From the NCBI GenBank assembly GCA_934149465.1, contig CAKPEZ010000008.1, positions 1 to 24,457 on the forward strand: a stretch of DNA of 24,457 nt. Reading direction: 5' to 3'. Position numbers and translations under genes: made by a program. How positions within the stretch are numbered: the stretch's first letter is position 1; every line of letters starts with the position of its first letter. This document shows positions 1 through 6,582 of this stretch, piece after piece. Under the pieces are notes generated by a model. The model had not been told where the DNA came from. It ran no database searches and saw nothing but the letters and a program-made list of their open reading frames with translations. The stretch comes from an uncultured Bacilli bacterium. GTDB lineage: Bacteria > Bacillota_I > Bacilli_A > RF39 > UBA660.

Positions 1-5
1 TTACT

Positions 6-1325
6 ATGGGAGGAAAGCACTTCTTATTTACCCTAGGTATAATAGCAAGTCAACAAGAAGGAGCATGTACTCCAAGTGAGATTATTGAGGTATCAGCACC
101 AGCCCTAGCAGAAGGAATGATTCCAATTAAATGGAATGGATCTAACTGGGTAAAAGCAAATTCAACAAACTCAAATAATGATTGGTATGATTATAAAGAA
201 AAGAAATGGGCAAATGCTGTAATGGTAAATGCTACTAGTAGAGATAACTATATGAATGCTGATGAAGGAACAACTATAAAAGAAGATGATGTTTTAGCAT
301 ATTATGTTTGGATCCCAAGATATAAATATCAATTATTTAATGTTAATTCAGAAGTGATGGCTCCTATTTTAATAGATGTTAAATTTGAAAGTAAAACGAC
401 TGCAAAATCAGCAGGATCAAGTAATGGAGAATGGCTTACTCATCCAGCCTTTACTTTTGGTACTACTGAATTAGATGGAATCTGGGTAGGCAAGTTTGAA
501 ACAAGTGGAACAGTGGATAATCCAACAATAAAAGCTGGATTAGATTGTTTAGTAAGTAAAAAAGTTTCAACCCAGTTTGCAACATCTCAAAAGTTTACAA
601 GTGGAACTACTTATTTAACAGCAAATGGTGTATCTAAAGTAGATGCCCATATGATGAAAAACACCGAATGGGGAGCAGTTGCTTACTTAAAGCAAAGTAA
701 ATATGGCTTAGGTACAACTGATATAGGTAATAATGCTTATAGAAAAAGTAATGGTTATTATGGTACACATAAAACAGGATGTGGTCCAGCAAGTGGAACT
801 GATTTGAATAGTAGTAATTCAACTACAACTTGCACACCATATACAAGTACAGTTGGAGTAAAATCTTCAACAACCGGAAATATTTACGGAGTATATGATA
901 TGGCTGGAGGAGCTTACGAATATGTAATGGGAGTAGTGCAAGATAATACTAATACAAGTGTTCCAATGTCTGGAAACGATACTTCTAGTAATTCAGGTTT
1001 TACTGGTAAAGTTTATGCAAGTGGAAACTATACTTCATATACTGGTACTGCGTTTCCATCTTCTAAGTATTATGACCTGTATGCTTTTGGAGAAACATTT
1101 GATGATTCATCTGCTTATGCAAGAAGAATCTTAGGTGATGCAACTAGTGAAACTAGGGGCTGGTATGATGACCGGTTAGTTTTCGCTAGTGCCCAGTACC
1201 CTTGGTTCAAGCGTGGTGGTGTCGCTCCTGATGGTTCTTGGGCGGGTGTCTTCTATGCGGACAGGGGCGGTGGTAATGGCGCCACGAGCAATTCCTTTCG
1301 CTCCGTTCTTGCCCTAGGTGCTTAA
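6..1325 (+). CDS. Surface-type protein with CLec/FGE-sulfatase-like fold, candidate DGR target (5' end probably outside the window)
   Basis: 439 codons are visible from the first ATG, but no stop precedes it and no signal peptide is seen, so the true start probably lies upstream. Residues about 55-115 carry the run WYDYKEKKWANAV...LAYYVWIPRYKY, and about 140-165 carry LTHPAFTFGTTELDGIWVGK. Around residues 293-306 is GNIYGVYDMAGGAYEYVMG, the NxYGxxDMxGxxxEW-like signature of formylglycine-generating-enzyme/C-type-lectin folds. The C-terminus contains PWFKRGG, AGVFY and SFRSVL, the layout of DGR (diversity-generating retroelement) variable proteins. Its last ~60 codons are far more GC-rich than the rest of the gene. 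Known for the family: such proteins bind ligands at the cell surface or on phage tails. A role in adhesion or ligand binding is inference. A terminator follows at 1510-1557. Confidence 0.75.
   Translation: MGGKHFLFTLGIIASQQEGACTPSEIIEVSAPALAEGMIPIKWNGSNWVKANSTNSNNDWYDYKEKKWANAVMVNATSRDNYMNADEGTTIKEDDVLAYYVWIPRYKYQLFNVNSEVMAPILIDVKFESKTTAKSAGSSNGEWLTHPAFTFGTTELDGIWVGKFETSGTVDNPTIKAGLDCLVSKKVSTQFATSQKFTSGTTYLTANGVSKVDAHMMKNTEWGAVAYLKQSKYGLGTTDIGNNAYRKSNGYYGTHKTGCGPASGTDLNSSNSTTTCTPYTSTVGVKSSTTGNIYGVYDMAGGAYEYVMGVVQDNTNTSVPMSGNDTSSNSGFTGKVYASGNYTSYTGTAFPSSKYYDLYAFGETFDDSSAYARRILGDATSETRGWYDDRLVFASAQYPWFKRGGVAPDGSWAGVFYADRGGGNGATSNSFRSVLALGA
1146..1325 (+). other. GC-rich 3' segment, candidate DGR variable region
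   Basis: The stretch 1201-1320 has 71 G/C in 120 bases, whereas for example 301-360 of the same gene has 15 in 60. Codon choice changes with it: GTC, GCG, GGC, CGC and GCC appear where the rest of the gene uses A/T-ending codons. Reading is continuous through the change, and the encoded peptide keeps the PWF-RGG / AGVFY / SFRSVL frame typical of variable regions of C-type-lectin DGR targets. The matching template repeat and reverse transcriptase are not in this window, so the assignment rests on composition and motif only. Confidence 0.5.
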
Positions 1326-1390
1326 AGAACCTATTGCTCTTTGGACTAGAAAAAGGAAAAGGGAAAAAAGAAAGTAAGAGAAAATATAGC

Positions 1391-1443
1391 TTAAAGGAAG
1401 GTCGTCAATTTCGTCCTTTCTTTAATGCTAAATTGACGGCCTT
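1391..1443 (+). other. Two overlapping, mutually exclusive hairpins
   Basis: Hairpin A pairs 1391-1401 (TTAAAGGAAGG) with 1415-1425 (CCTTTCTTTAA), 11 bp with one G-U and a 13-nt loop. Hairpin B pairs 1398-1411 (AAGGTCGTCAATTT) with 1430-1443 (AAATTGACGGCCTT), 14 bp with one G-U and an 18-nt loop. They share 1398-1401, and the right arm of A lies in the loop of B, so only one can form. The G-U pairs favour plus-strand RNA. No U-tract follows B. It could be a regulatory RNA switch, a DNA cruciform linked to retrohoming, or a recombination site. Confidence 0.6.
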
Positions 1444-1509
1444 GGGCCTTATATAAATAGTGGTTATAAATATATAATTTATGTTTATAATAGAAGTTAA
1501 ATCATTAGA

Positions 1510-1557
1510 AAGTATTAAATAATTCTTTTGTGTAATTATTTAATACTTCTTTTTTTT
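1510..1557 (+). terminator. Rho-independent terminator after the variable-protein gene
   Basis: Perfect 15-bp stem: 1510-1524 (AAGTATTAAATAATT) pairs with 1534-1548 (AATTATTTAATACTT), 9-nt loop, followed by an eight-T run at 1550-1557. It separates the first gene from the nfeD operon. Confidence 0.85.
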
Positions 1558-1569
1558 GATAAAGTGTAG

Positions 1570-1575
1570 TATAAT
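1570..1575 (+). promoter_or_regulatory. Promoter -10 for the nfeD operon
   Basis: TATAAT lies 26 bases before the nfeD start and right after the terminator. TTGATA at 1556-1561 is too close (8 bases) to serve as its -35, and no clear -35 stands at 17 bases, so only the -10 is supported. Confidence 0.45.
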
Positions 1576-1600
1576 TAGCTTATGAAAGGAAAGAAAGATT

Positions 1601-2011
1601 ATGACTTATATATGGCTTATAATCATTGTTATACTTTCAATTATAGAGTTTGCAACAATAAATTTAACAACTATTTGGTTTGTTATAAGTGGGATTGTTT
1701 CTCTTATAATATCCTTCTTTAGTGATAATTTATCTTTACAAGTTGGAGTATTCGTAATATTTGGAATAATACTTCTTTTGTTAACAAGAAAATTTTTGGC
1801 TCGTTTAATTCCTAAGAAGCAAGTAAAAACTAATTTAGATAGAATAATTGGAATGAAGGGGATAGTAACAAATAAAGATGATGATACTTTAGAAGTAAAA
1901 GTAGATGGTAAGAAGTGGAGTGCTTATTCTGATGATAAGTTAGAAATAGGTGATGAAGTTATCATCTTAGAAATTAATAGTGTTAAATTAAAAGTAGAAA
2001 AGGAGAAATAG
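1601..2011 (+). CDS. NfeD family membrane protein (short form)
   Basis: 136 residues. Two or three hydrophobic segments fill residues 1-62 (YIWLIIIVILSII; TIWFVISGIVSLIISFF; VGVFVIFGIILLLL). A basic linker follows, and residues 80-136 form a small beta-rich domain containing GMKGIVTN, consistent with the OB-fold of NfeD C-terminal domains. The length matches the short YbbJ/YuaF-like class without a serine protease domain. It ends one base before the SPFH gene, the usual pairing: NfeD proteins partner stomatin/flotillin-type scaffolds at the membrane. The start is supported by the upstream AAGGAAAG. Substrate and exact role are not visible. Confidence 0.85.
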   Translation: MTYIWLIIIVILSIIEFATINLTTIWFVISGIVSLIISFFSDNLSLQVGVFVIFGIILLLLTRKFLARLIPKKQVKTNLDRIIGMKGIVTNKDDDTLEVKVDGKKWSAYSDDKLEIGDEVIILEINSVKLKVEKEK

Positions 2012-2012
2012 T

Positions 2013-2900
2013 ATGGAAGTGTTTTTGATTATTTTAGCAATTGTTTTGGTAATAGTATTACCTAGTATTAAAGTTGTTCCTCAAGCTAAAGCATACGTAG
2101 TAGAAAGAGTAGGATCTTATTTTACTACTTGGGGAAATGGACTACATTTTAAGATACCTTTTGTAGATAGAGTATCTAATCAAGTTACATTGAAAGAGAT
2201 TGTTCAAGATTTTGCTCCACAACCAGTAATTACGAAAGATAATGTTACTATGCAGATAGATACTGTAGTATATTTTCAAATTACTGATGCTAAGTTATAT
2301 ACTTATGGAGTAGAAAATCCAATTAATGCGATTGAGAATTTAACTGCTACTACTCTTAGAAATATTATTGGAGAGTTAGAATTAGATCAGACTTTAACAT
2401 CAAGAGATATTATTAATTCAAAGATGCGTTTGATTTTGGATGAAGCTACGGATCCTTGGGGTATAAAAGTTAATCGTGTGGAAGTTAAGAATATTCTTCC
2501 TCCTAAGGATATTCAAGAAGCTATGGAAAAGCAAATGCGTGCTGAAAGAGAAAGAAGAGAGAAAATCTTACAAGCTGAAGGTGAGAAAAAGTCTAGTATT
2601 TTGATTGCTGAAGGTGAGAAAGAAAGTGCGATTTTAAGGGCAGAAGCTAAGAAAGAGTCACAGATAAAGATTGCTGAAGGTGAAGCAGAAGCTCTTCTTA
2701 AGATGAAACAAGCTGAAGCAGATGGAATTAGAATTCTAAAAGAAGCAAATCCTGATAAGAATATTATTACTTTAAAGAGTTTTGAAGCTTTAGAATCACT
2801 TGCTAATGGGAATGCTAGTAAGATAATAGTGCCTTCTGATTTACAGAATATTGCTACTATTGGAACTACTATTAAAGAAATGTTAAAAGATAAAGAATAG
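2013..2900 (+). CDS. SPFH/band 7 protein (QmcA/paraslipin type)
   Basis: 295 residues. A hydrophobic N-terminal anchor (about 2-18) is followed by the SPFH domain (about 20-180), with VPQAKAYVVERVGSY, the paraslipin-type NVTMQIDTVVYFQI and the WGIKVNRVEVKNI segment. Residues about 170-245 form a charged coiled-coil built from repeated AEGEK-like units (QAEGEKKSS, IAEGEKESA, IAEGEAEA), followed by the NIITLKSFEALESLANG tail typical of this subfamily. Known role: these proteins oligomerise on the inner membrane and organise microdomains or modulate membrane proteases. It shares an operon with nfeD, with a 1-base gap. The assignment is secure at family level. Confidence 0.9.
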   Translation: MEVFLIILAIVLVIVLPSIKVVPQAKAYVVERVGSYFTTWGNGLHFKIPFVDRVSNQVTLKEIVQDFAPQPVITKDNVTMQIDTVVYFQITDAKLYTYGVENPINAIENLTATTLRNIIGELELDQTLTSRDIINSKMRLILDEATDPWGIKVNRVEVKNILPPKDIQEAMEKQMRAERERREKILQAEGEKKSSILIAEGEKESAILRAEAKKESQIKIAEGEAEALLKMKQAEADGIRILKEANPDKNIITLKSFEALESLANGNASKIIVPSDLQNIATIGTTIKEMLKDKE

Positions 2901-2924
2901 TTAAAACTTATGATAAAGAATAGT

Positions 2925-3107
2925 AATAAAGAGATATTTTGATAGAAAGTTAGTGGTTGATGGAAACTAATAAATATTCTTTATGAATCTACTTTGAAAG
3001 TGAGATAGTAATTTATCTCCGGACTTATTAGTTCGTTATTTAATTAAGAATAAAAAAGGATGGTACCGCAAGACTTTGCTCCTTATTTGGAAGGCAAGGT
3101 CTTTTTA
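2925..3107 (+). promoter_or_regulatory. T-box riboswitch, Ser specifier (UCU), upstream of serS
   Basis: The conserved T-box core AGGATGGTACCGC lies at 3057-3069. In the 3' side of stem I, GAA-TCT-AC at 2985-2992 places UCU (Ser) as specifier codon at 2988-2990. GAGATA (2931-2936) can pair with TATCTC (3014-3019) to close a long leader stem. The terminator pairs 3070-3079 (AAGACTTTGC) with 3094-3103 (GCAAGGTCTT), one G-U, followed by T's. Uncharged tRNA-Ser should favour the antiterminator and switch on serS. The 5' limit is approximate. Confidence 0.88.
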
Positions 3108-3127
3108 TATAAGAAAGGAAAATATTT

Positions 3128-4411
3128 ATGTTAGATATAAGATTTGTAAGAGAAAATCCTGATAAGGTAAAAGAAAATATTAAGAAAAAATTTCAAATGG
3201 AAAAGCTTCCTCTTGTAGATGAGGTAATTGAATTAGATAAGAAAATTAGAAATCTTAAACAAGAAGGAGATTCATTAAGACAAGAAAGAAATAATATTAG
3301 CTCTATGATTGGTTCATTGATGAGAGATAAAAAAATAGATGAAGCTAATGAGGCTAAAAAGAAAGTTGTTACTATTAATGAAAAAATTCCTAAGATTGAG
3401 GAAGAAGAAGCAGAGCTAGAAATATCATTAAAAGAGAAAATGATGGTTATTCCTAATATTATTGATGATTCTGTTCCAGTTGGGAAAGATGATAGTGAGA
3501 ATGTTGAAGTAGAAAGGTTTGGAGAACCATTTGTTCCAAATTATGAGATTCCATATCATGCTGATATTTGTGATAAGTTAAATGGACTAGATAAGGTAAG
3601 TGCAGGTCGTACTAGTGGGAATGGCTTTTATTATTTAATGGGAGATGTAGCTAGATTACATTCAGCAATGTTAAGCTATGCTAGAGATTTTATGATTAAT
3701 AAAGGATTTACTTATGTTGTTCCACCTTTTATGATTAGAAGTGATGTAGTAACTGGAGTTATGTCTTTCCCAGAAATGAACGCAATGATGTATAAAATAG
3801 AAGGAGAAGATTTATATCTTATTGGTACTAGTGAACATTCTATGATTGGAAGATTTAAAGATCAAATAATTAAAGAAGAAGAATTACCACTTACTTTAAC
3901 TAGTTATTCTCCTTGTTTTAGAAAAGAAGTTGGAGCGCATGGCTTAGAAGAAAGAGGATTATATAGAGTTCATCAATTTGAAAAAGAAGAGATGGTTGTT
4001 CTTTGTAAGATGGAAGATGCTATGGAGTGGTATAATAAGATGTGGAGTTATACAGTTGAATTCTTTAGAAGTTTAGATATTCCGGTTAGAACTTTGGAAT
4101 GTTGTAGTGGAGATTTAGCTGATTTAAAAGTTAAATCTTGTGATGTAGAAGCTTGGAGTCCTAGACAAAAGAAATATTTTGAGGTAGGATCTTGTTCTAC
4201 TTTAGGAGATGCACAATCTAGAAGACTTGGAATTAGAGCTAAGGGAGATGATGGTACATATTTAGTAGCAACTCTTAATAATACTGTATTAGCGTCTCCT
4301 AGGGGATTAATTGCTCTTTTAGAAAATAACTATAATGAAGATGGAAGTATTAAAATTCCAAAAGCATTAAGACCTTATATGGGTAATCAAGAAGTTATAA
4401 AAGCTAAATAA
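3128..4411 (+). CDS. serS: Seryl-tRNA synthetase
   Basis: 427 residues, full length for a class II SerRS, which charges tRNA-Ser in the cytosol. MLDIRFVRENPDKVKENI opens the tRNA-binding coiled-coil arm (about residues 1-105). The catalytic domain shows motif 2, FRKEVGAHGLEERGLYRVHQF, and the serine/ATP pocket VGSCSTLGDAQSRRLGIR. Motif 3 reads LNNTVLASPRGLIALLENN instead of the LNGSGLAVGRT-type version usual in bacteria, so this may belong to a divergent SerRS subclass. It is preceded by a Ser-specific T-box and by AAGAAAGGA at a normal distance. It appears monocistronic: 116 bases with a possible new promoter separate it from frr. Confidence 0.95.
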   Translation: MLDIRFVRENPDKVKENIKKKFQMEKLPLVDEVIELDKKIRNLKQEGDSLRQERNNISSMIGSLMRDKKIDEANEAKKKVVTINEKIPKIEEEEAELEISLKEKMMVIPNIIDDSVPVGKDDSENVEVERFGEPFVPNYEIPYHADICDKLNGLDKVSAGRTSGNGFYYLMGDVARLHSAMLSYARDFMINKGFTYVVPPFMIRSDVVTGVMSFPEMNAMMYKIEGEDLYLIGTSEHSMIGRFKDQIIKEEELPLTLTSYSPCFRKEVGAHGLEERGLYRVHQFEKEEMVVLCKMEDAMEWYNKMWSYTVEFFRSLDIPVRTLECCSGDLADLKVKSCDVEAWSPRQKKYFEVGSCSTLGDAQSRRLGIRAKGDDGTYLVATLNNTVLASPRGLIALLENNYNEDGSIKIPKALRPYMGNQEVIKAK

Positions 4412-4505
4412 TATTTATTTTTGAATATTGTATGAAACTTTTTGTAGAAATAAACATATAAATAAAATGAAAAATAGTAGAAAATTTTATAAATATGTAG
4501 TAGAA

Positions 4506-4511
4506 TATAAT
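4506..4511 (+). promoter_or_regulatory. Promoter -10 for frr
   Basis: TATAAT within AGAATATAATTAGG, 16 bases before the start codon and just ahead of the AGGAAGAGAGGA ribosome binding site. The region at -35 (AATTTT) is weak, and the very short leader lowers confidence. Confidence 0.35.
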
Positions 4512-4527
4512 TAGGAAGAGAGGAATT

Positions 4528-5070
4528 ATGGAAGAAGTTATTAATAAGACTGAAGATAAAATGAAGAAAGCTATTGCTAGTATGGAAAGTAGATTTCTAA
4601 CAGTGCGTGCTGGTAGAGCTAATCCTAGTATATTAGATGGAGTAATGGTTAATTATTATGGAGTAGATACTCCTCTTAAACAACTTGCAAATATTTCTGT
4701 TCCAGAAGCAAGGCAATTATCTATTAAACCATTTGATCGTAGCTGTCTTGGAAATATAGAAAAAGCAATTTATGAAGCTAATATAGGGCTTACTCCTAAT
4801 AATAATGGGGAGGTTGTCTTCTTAGTTATTCCTGCTTTAACAGAAGAACGTCGTAAAGAGTTAGTTAAACAAGTTAAGCAAATGGCTGAAGATGCTAAGA
4901 TTGCACTTCGTAATATAAGACAAGAATCTAATAGTGAACTTAAGAATTTAAAATTACCAGAAGATGAAGAAAAGCATGGTAATGAATTGGTACAAGAACT
5001 TATTTCTTCTTATAATAAAATTATTTTAGAGAAGGCAAAAGCTAAAGAAGAGGAATTAATGATTATATAA
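4528..5070 (+). CDS. frr: Ribosome recycling factor
   Basis: 180 residues, close to the usual ~185. With EF-G it splits post-termination ribosomes. Typical segments are visible: FLTVRAGRANPSILDGV near the N-terminus, TPLKQLANISVPEARQL, the helix-hinge region GLTPNNNGEVVFLVIPALTEERRKELVKQ, and the closing three-helix arm with RNIRQES. Domain order and spacing match the family. AGGAAGAGAGGA precedes the ATG. In many Bacillota frr follows pyrH and precedes uppS; here it stands between serS and a small unknown gene, so the usual neighbourhood has been rearranged. Confidence 0.95.
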   Translation: MEEVINKTEDKMKKAIASMESRFLTVRAGRANPSILDGVMVNYYGVDTPLKQLANISVPEARQLSIKPFDRSCLGNIEKAIYEANIGLTPNNNGEVVFLVIPALTEERRKELVKQVKQMAEDAKIALRNIRQESNSELKNLKLPEDEEKHGNELVQELISSYNKIILEKAKAKEEELMII

Positions 5071-5096
5071 ATTATTAATTTAGGAAGGAATGTGTT

Positions 5097-5324
5097 ATGA
5101 AAAGACTTATAGGAATCGATTACATGACGTCTGTTCCAAGAATGGATCACTGCGCAAGTTTTTCGCCTAAACTAATTACTACTGAGGAGGATTTGTATTA
5201 CTTTCAGCAAAGTATTGGTGAAGGAAGACCTAAAACTTATTTTAATGATGATGCGTATTTAGAATCTATTTCTTATTTACCTAAAGTTAAAACAAAGAAA
5301 AAAGCGATAATAAGGAAAAAGTAG
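5097..5324 (+). CDS. Small basic hypothetical protein (75 aa)
   Basis: Not recognised. It lies 26 bases after frr with its own AGGAAGGA ribosome binding site, so co-transcription with frr is likely. The N-terminal half contains IGIDYMTSVPRMDHCASFSP and the middle has acidic and aromatic residues (TTEEDLYYFQQSIGEGRP). The last ~15 residues are strongly basic (KVKTKKKAIIRKK), suggesting nucleic-acid or ribosome contact; that is inference from charge only. There is no signal peptide or membrane segment. Codon use matches its neighbours and the Phe T-box starts just after it, which supports a real coding gene. Confidence 0.6.
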   Translation: MKRLIGIDYMTSVPRMDHCASFSPKLITTEEDLYYFQQSIGEGRPKTYFNDDAYLESISYLPKVKTKKKAIIRKK

Positions 5325-5335
5325 TATTAGAAAAA

Positions 5336-5514
5336 AATAAATTGTAGAGAGTTAGTCCTTGTGGTGAAAGACTAATAATTTGTTTTAATATGAATTCACC
5401 CTTTAGTTTTTTTCGGATGACTTTCCGTTATCAGTCTTAAGATAATAAGTTTTTATTATGCATTAAGGTGGTACCACGATAATTTTATCGTCCTTATGGT
5501 ATCACCTTTTTTTT
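5336..5514 (+). promoter_or_regulatory. T-box riboswitch, Phe specifier (UUC), upstream of pheST
   Basis: The T-box core AAGGTGGTACCACG is at 5465-5478. GAA-TTC-ACC at 5392-5400 gives UUC (Phe) as specifier at 5395-5397. The apical part of stem I is suggested by TTAGTC...GACTAA around 5352-5375. The terminator pairs the AAGGTGGTACCA arm starting at 5465 with TGGTATCACCTT (5497-5508), encloses a CGATAA/TTATCG hairpin, and ends in a long T-run. The 5' limit is approximate. It predicts induction of pheST when tRNA-Phe is uncharged. Confidence 0.9.
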
Positions 5515-5526
5515 GGAGGATTATTT

Positions 5527-6582
5527 ATGGATAGAGAAAGAATTAATATAATAAAAGAAGAGATTAAATTTAAAATTAATGAAGTTCGTAATATGAATGA
5601 ACTTAATGATATTAAAGTAGAATATTTAGGAAAGAAGGGGCTTATAACTGAGTTATCTTCTTCTATTAAGGATATTCCAAATGAAAATAAGAAAGAGTAT
5701 GGAATGTTTGTTAATGAAGTTAGGACTTTATTTAATGAGTTATATGAAGAAAAAAGAAAAAGTATTTATGAAGAAGAACTTAATAAAAAGTTAGAAAAAG
5801 AAAAAATAGATTTATCTTTACCTAGTAATAAGATTAGACGTGGTAGTAAGCATCCTGTTACAAGGATTATTGAAGAGATAGAGGATCTTTTTGTATCAAT
5901 GGGATATGATGTAGTAGATGGACCTGAAGTAGAAAGTGATTTATTTAATTTTGAATTACTTAATTTGCCTAAGTCTCATCCAGCTAGAGATAGTCAAGAT
6001 AGTTTCTATATAACAAGTGAAATGCTACTTAGAACGCAAACTTCTACTATGCAAGCTAGAACAATGCAAGCTAATAAAGAAAAAGGGCCTATTAGGATTA
6101 TTTGCCCTGGTAAGACTTATCGTAGAGATGATGACGCTACTCATTCACATCAATTTTCTCAAGTAGAAGGATTAGTTATTGATAAGAATATATCTTTAGC
6201 TGATTTAAAAGGTACTTTAGAAGTATTTGCAAAAAGATTATTTGGAGATAAGACAAATATAAGATTTAGAGCAAGTTATTTTCCTTTTACAGAACCATCT
6301 TATGAAGTTGATTTTAGTTGTTTTAAGTGTGGTGGAAAAGGATGTAATCTTTGTAAAAAGACTGGCTTTATAGAAGTACTTGGATCTGGTATGGTTCATC
6401 CTAATGTTCTTAGAATGAATGGTTATGATCCAGATGTTTATACGGGATTTGCTTTTGGAATAGGATTAGAAAGAATTGCTATGTTTAAATATGGAATTCC
6501 TGATATTAGATATTTTTATACTAATGATTTAAGATTTTTATCACAGTTTGATAGGAAGGATGATATAAATGTTATTAAGTAG
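5527..6582 (+). CDS. pheS: Phenylalanyl-tRNA synthetase alpha subunit
   Basis: 351 residues, a normal PheS length. An N-terminal coiled-coil (about 1-85) precedes the class II catalytic core, with GPEVESDLFNFELLNLPKSHPARD, RTQTSTMQARTM and the motif 2 region GKTYRRDDDATHSHQFSQVEG. CFKCGGKGCNLCKKTGFIEVLGSGMVHPNVL is the expected Cys-containing loop, and GFAFGIGLERIAM is motif 3. It forms the (alpha-beta)2 enzyme that charges tRNA-Phe. GGAGG stands 8 bases before the ATG. It overlaps pheT by 14 bases, implying coupled translation of the two subunits. Confidence 0.97.
   Translation: MDRERINIIKEEIKFKINEVRNMNELNDIKVEYLGKKGLITELSSSIKDIPNENKKEYGMFVNEVRTLFNELYEEKRKSIYEEELNKKLEKEKIDLSLPSNKIRRGSKHPVTRIIEEIEDLFVSMGYDVVDGPEVESDLFNFELLNLPKSHPARDSQDSFYITSEMLLRTQTSTMQARTMQANKEKGPIRIICPGKTYRRDDDATHSHQFSQVEGLVIDKNISLADLKGTLEVFAKRLFGDKTNIRFRASYFPFTEPSYEVDFSCFKCGGKGCNLCKKTGFIEVLGSGMVHPNVLRMNGYDPDVYTGFAFGIGLERIAMFKYGIPDIRYFYTNDLRFLSQFDRKDDINVIK

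Noticed and set aside
634..822. Minus-strand open frame inside the variable-protein gene
   Set aside because: Tyr/His-rich shadow frame of the plus-strand gene, with no ribosome binding site or family resemblance. The same holds for the minus-strand frames at 7375-7572, 17639-17845, 19222-19515, 21755-22027 and 22243-22449.
2570..2740. Repeated GCTGAAGGTGA-type units as a DNA repeat element
   Set aside because: They are explained by the AEGEK-rich coiled-coil of the SPFH protein.
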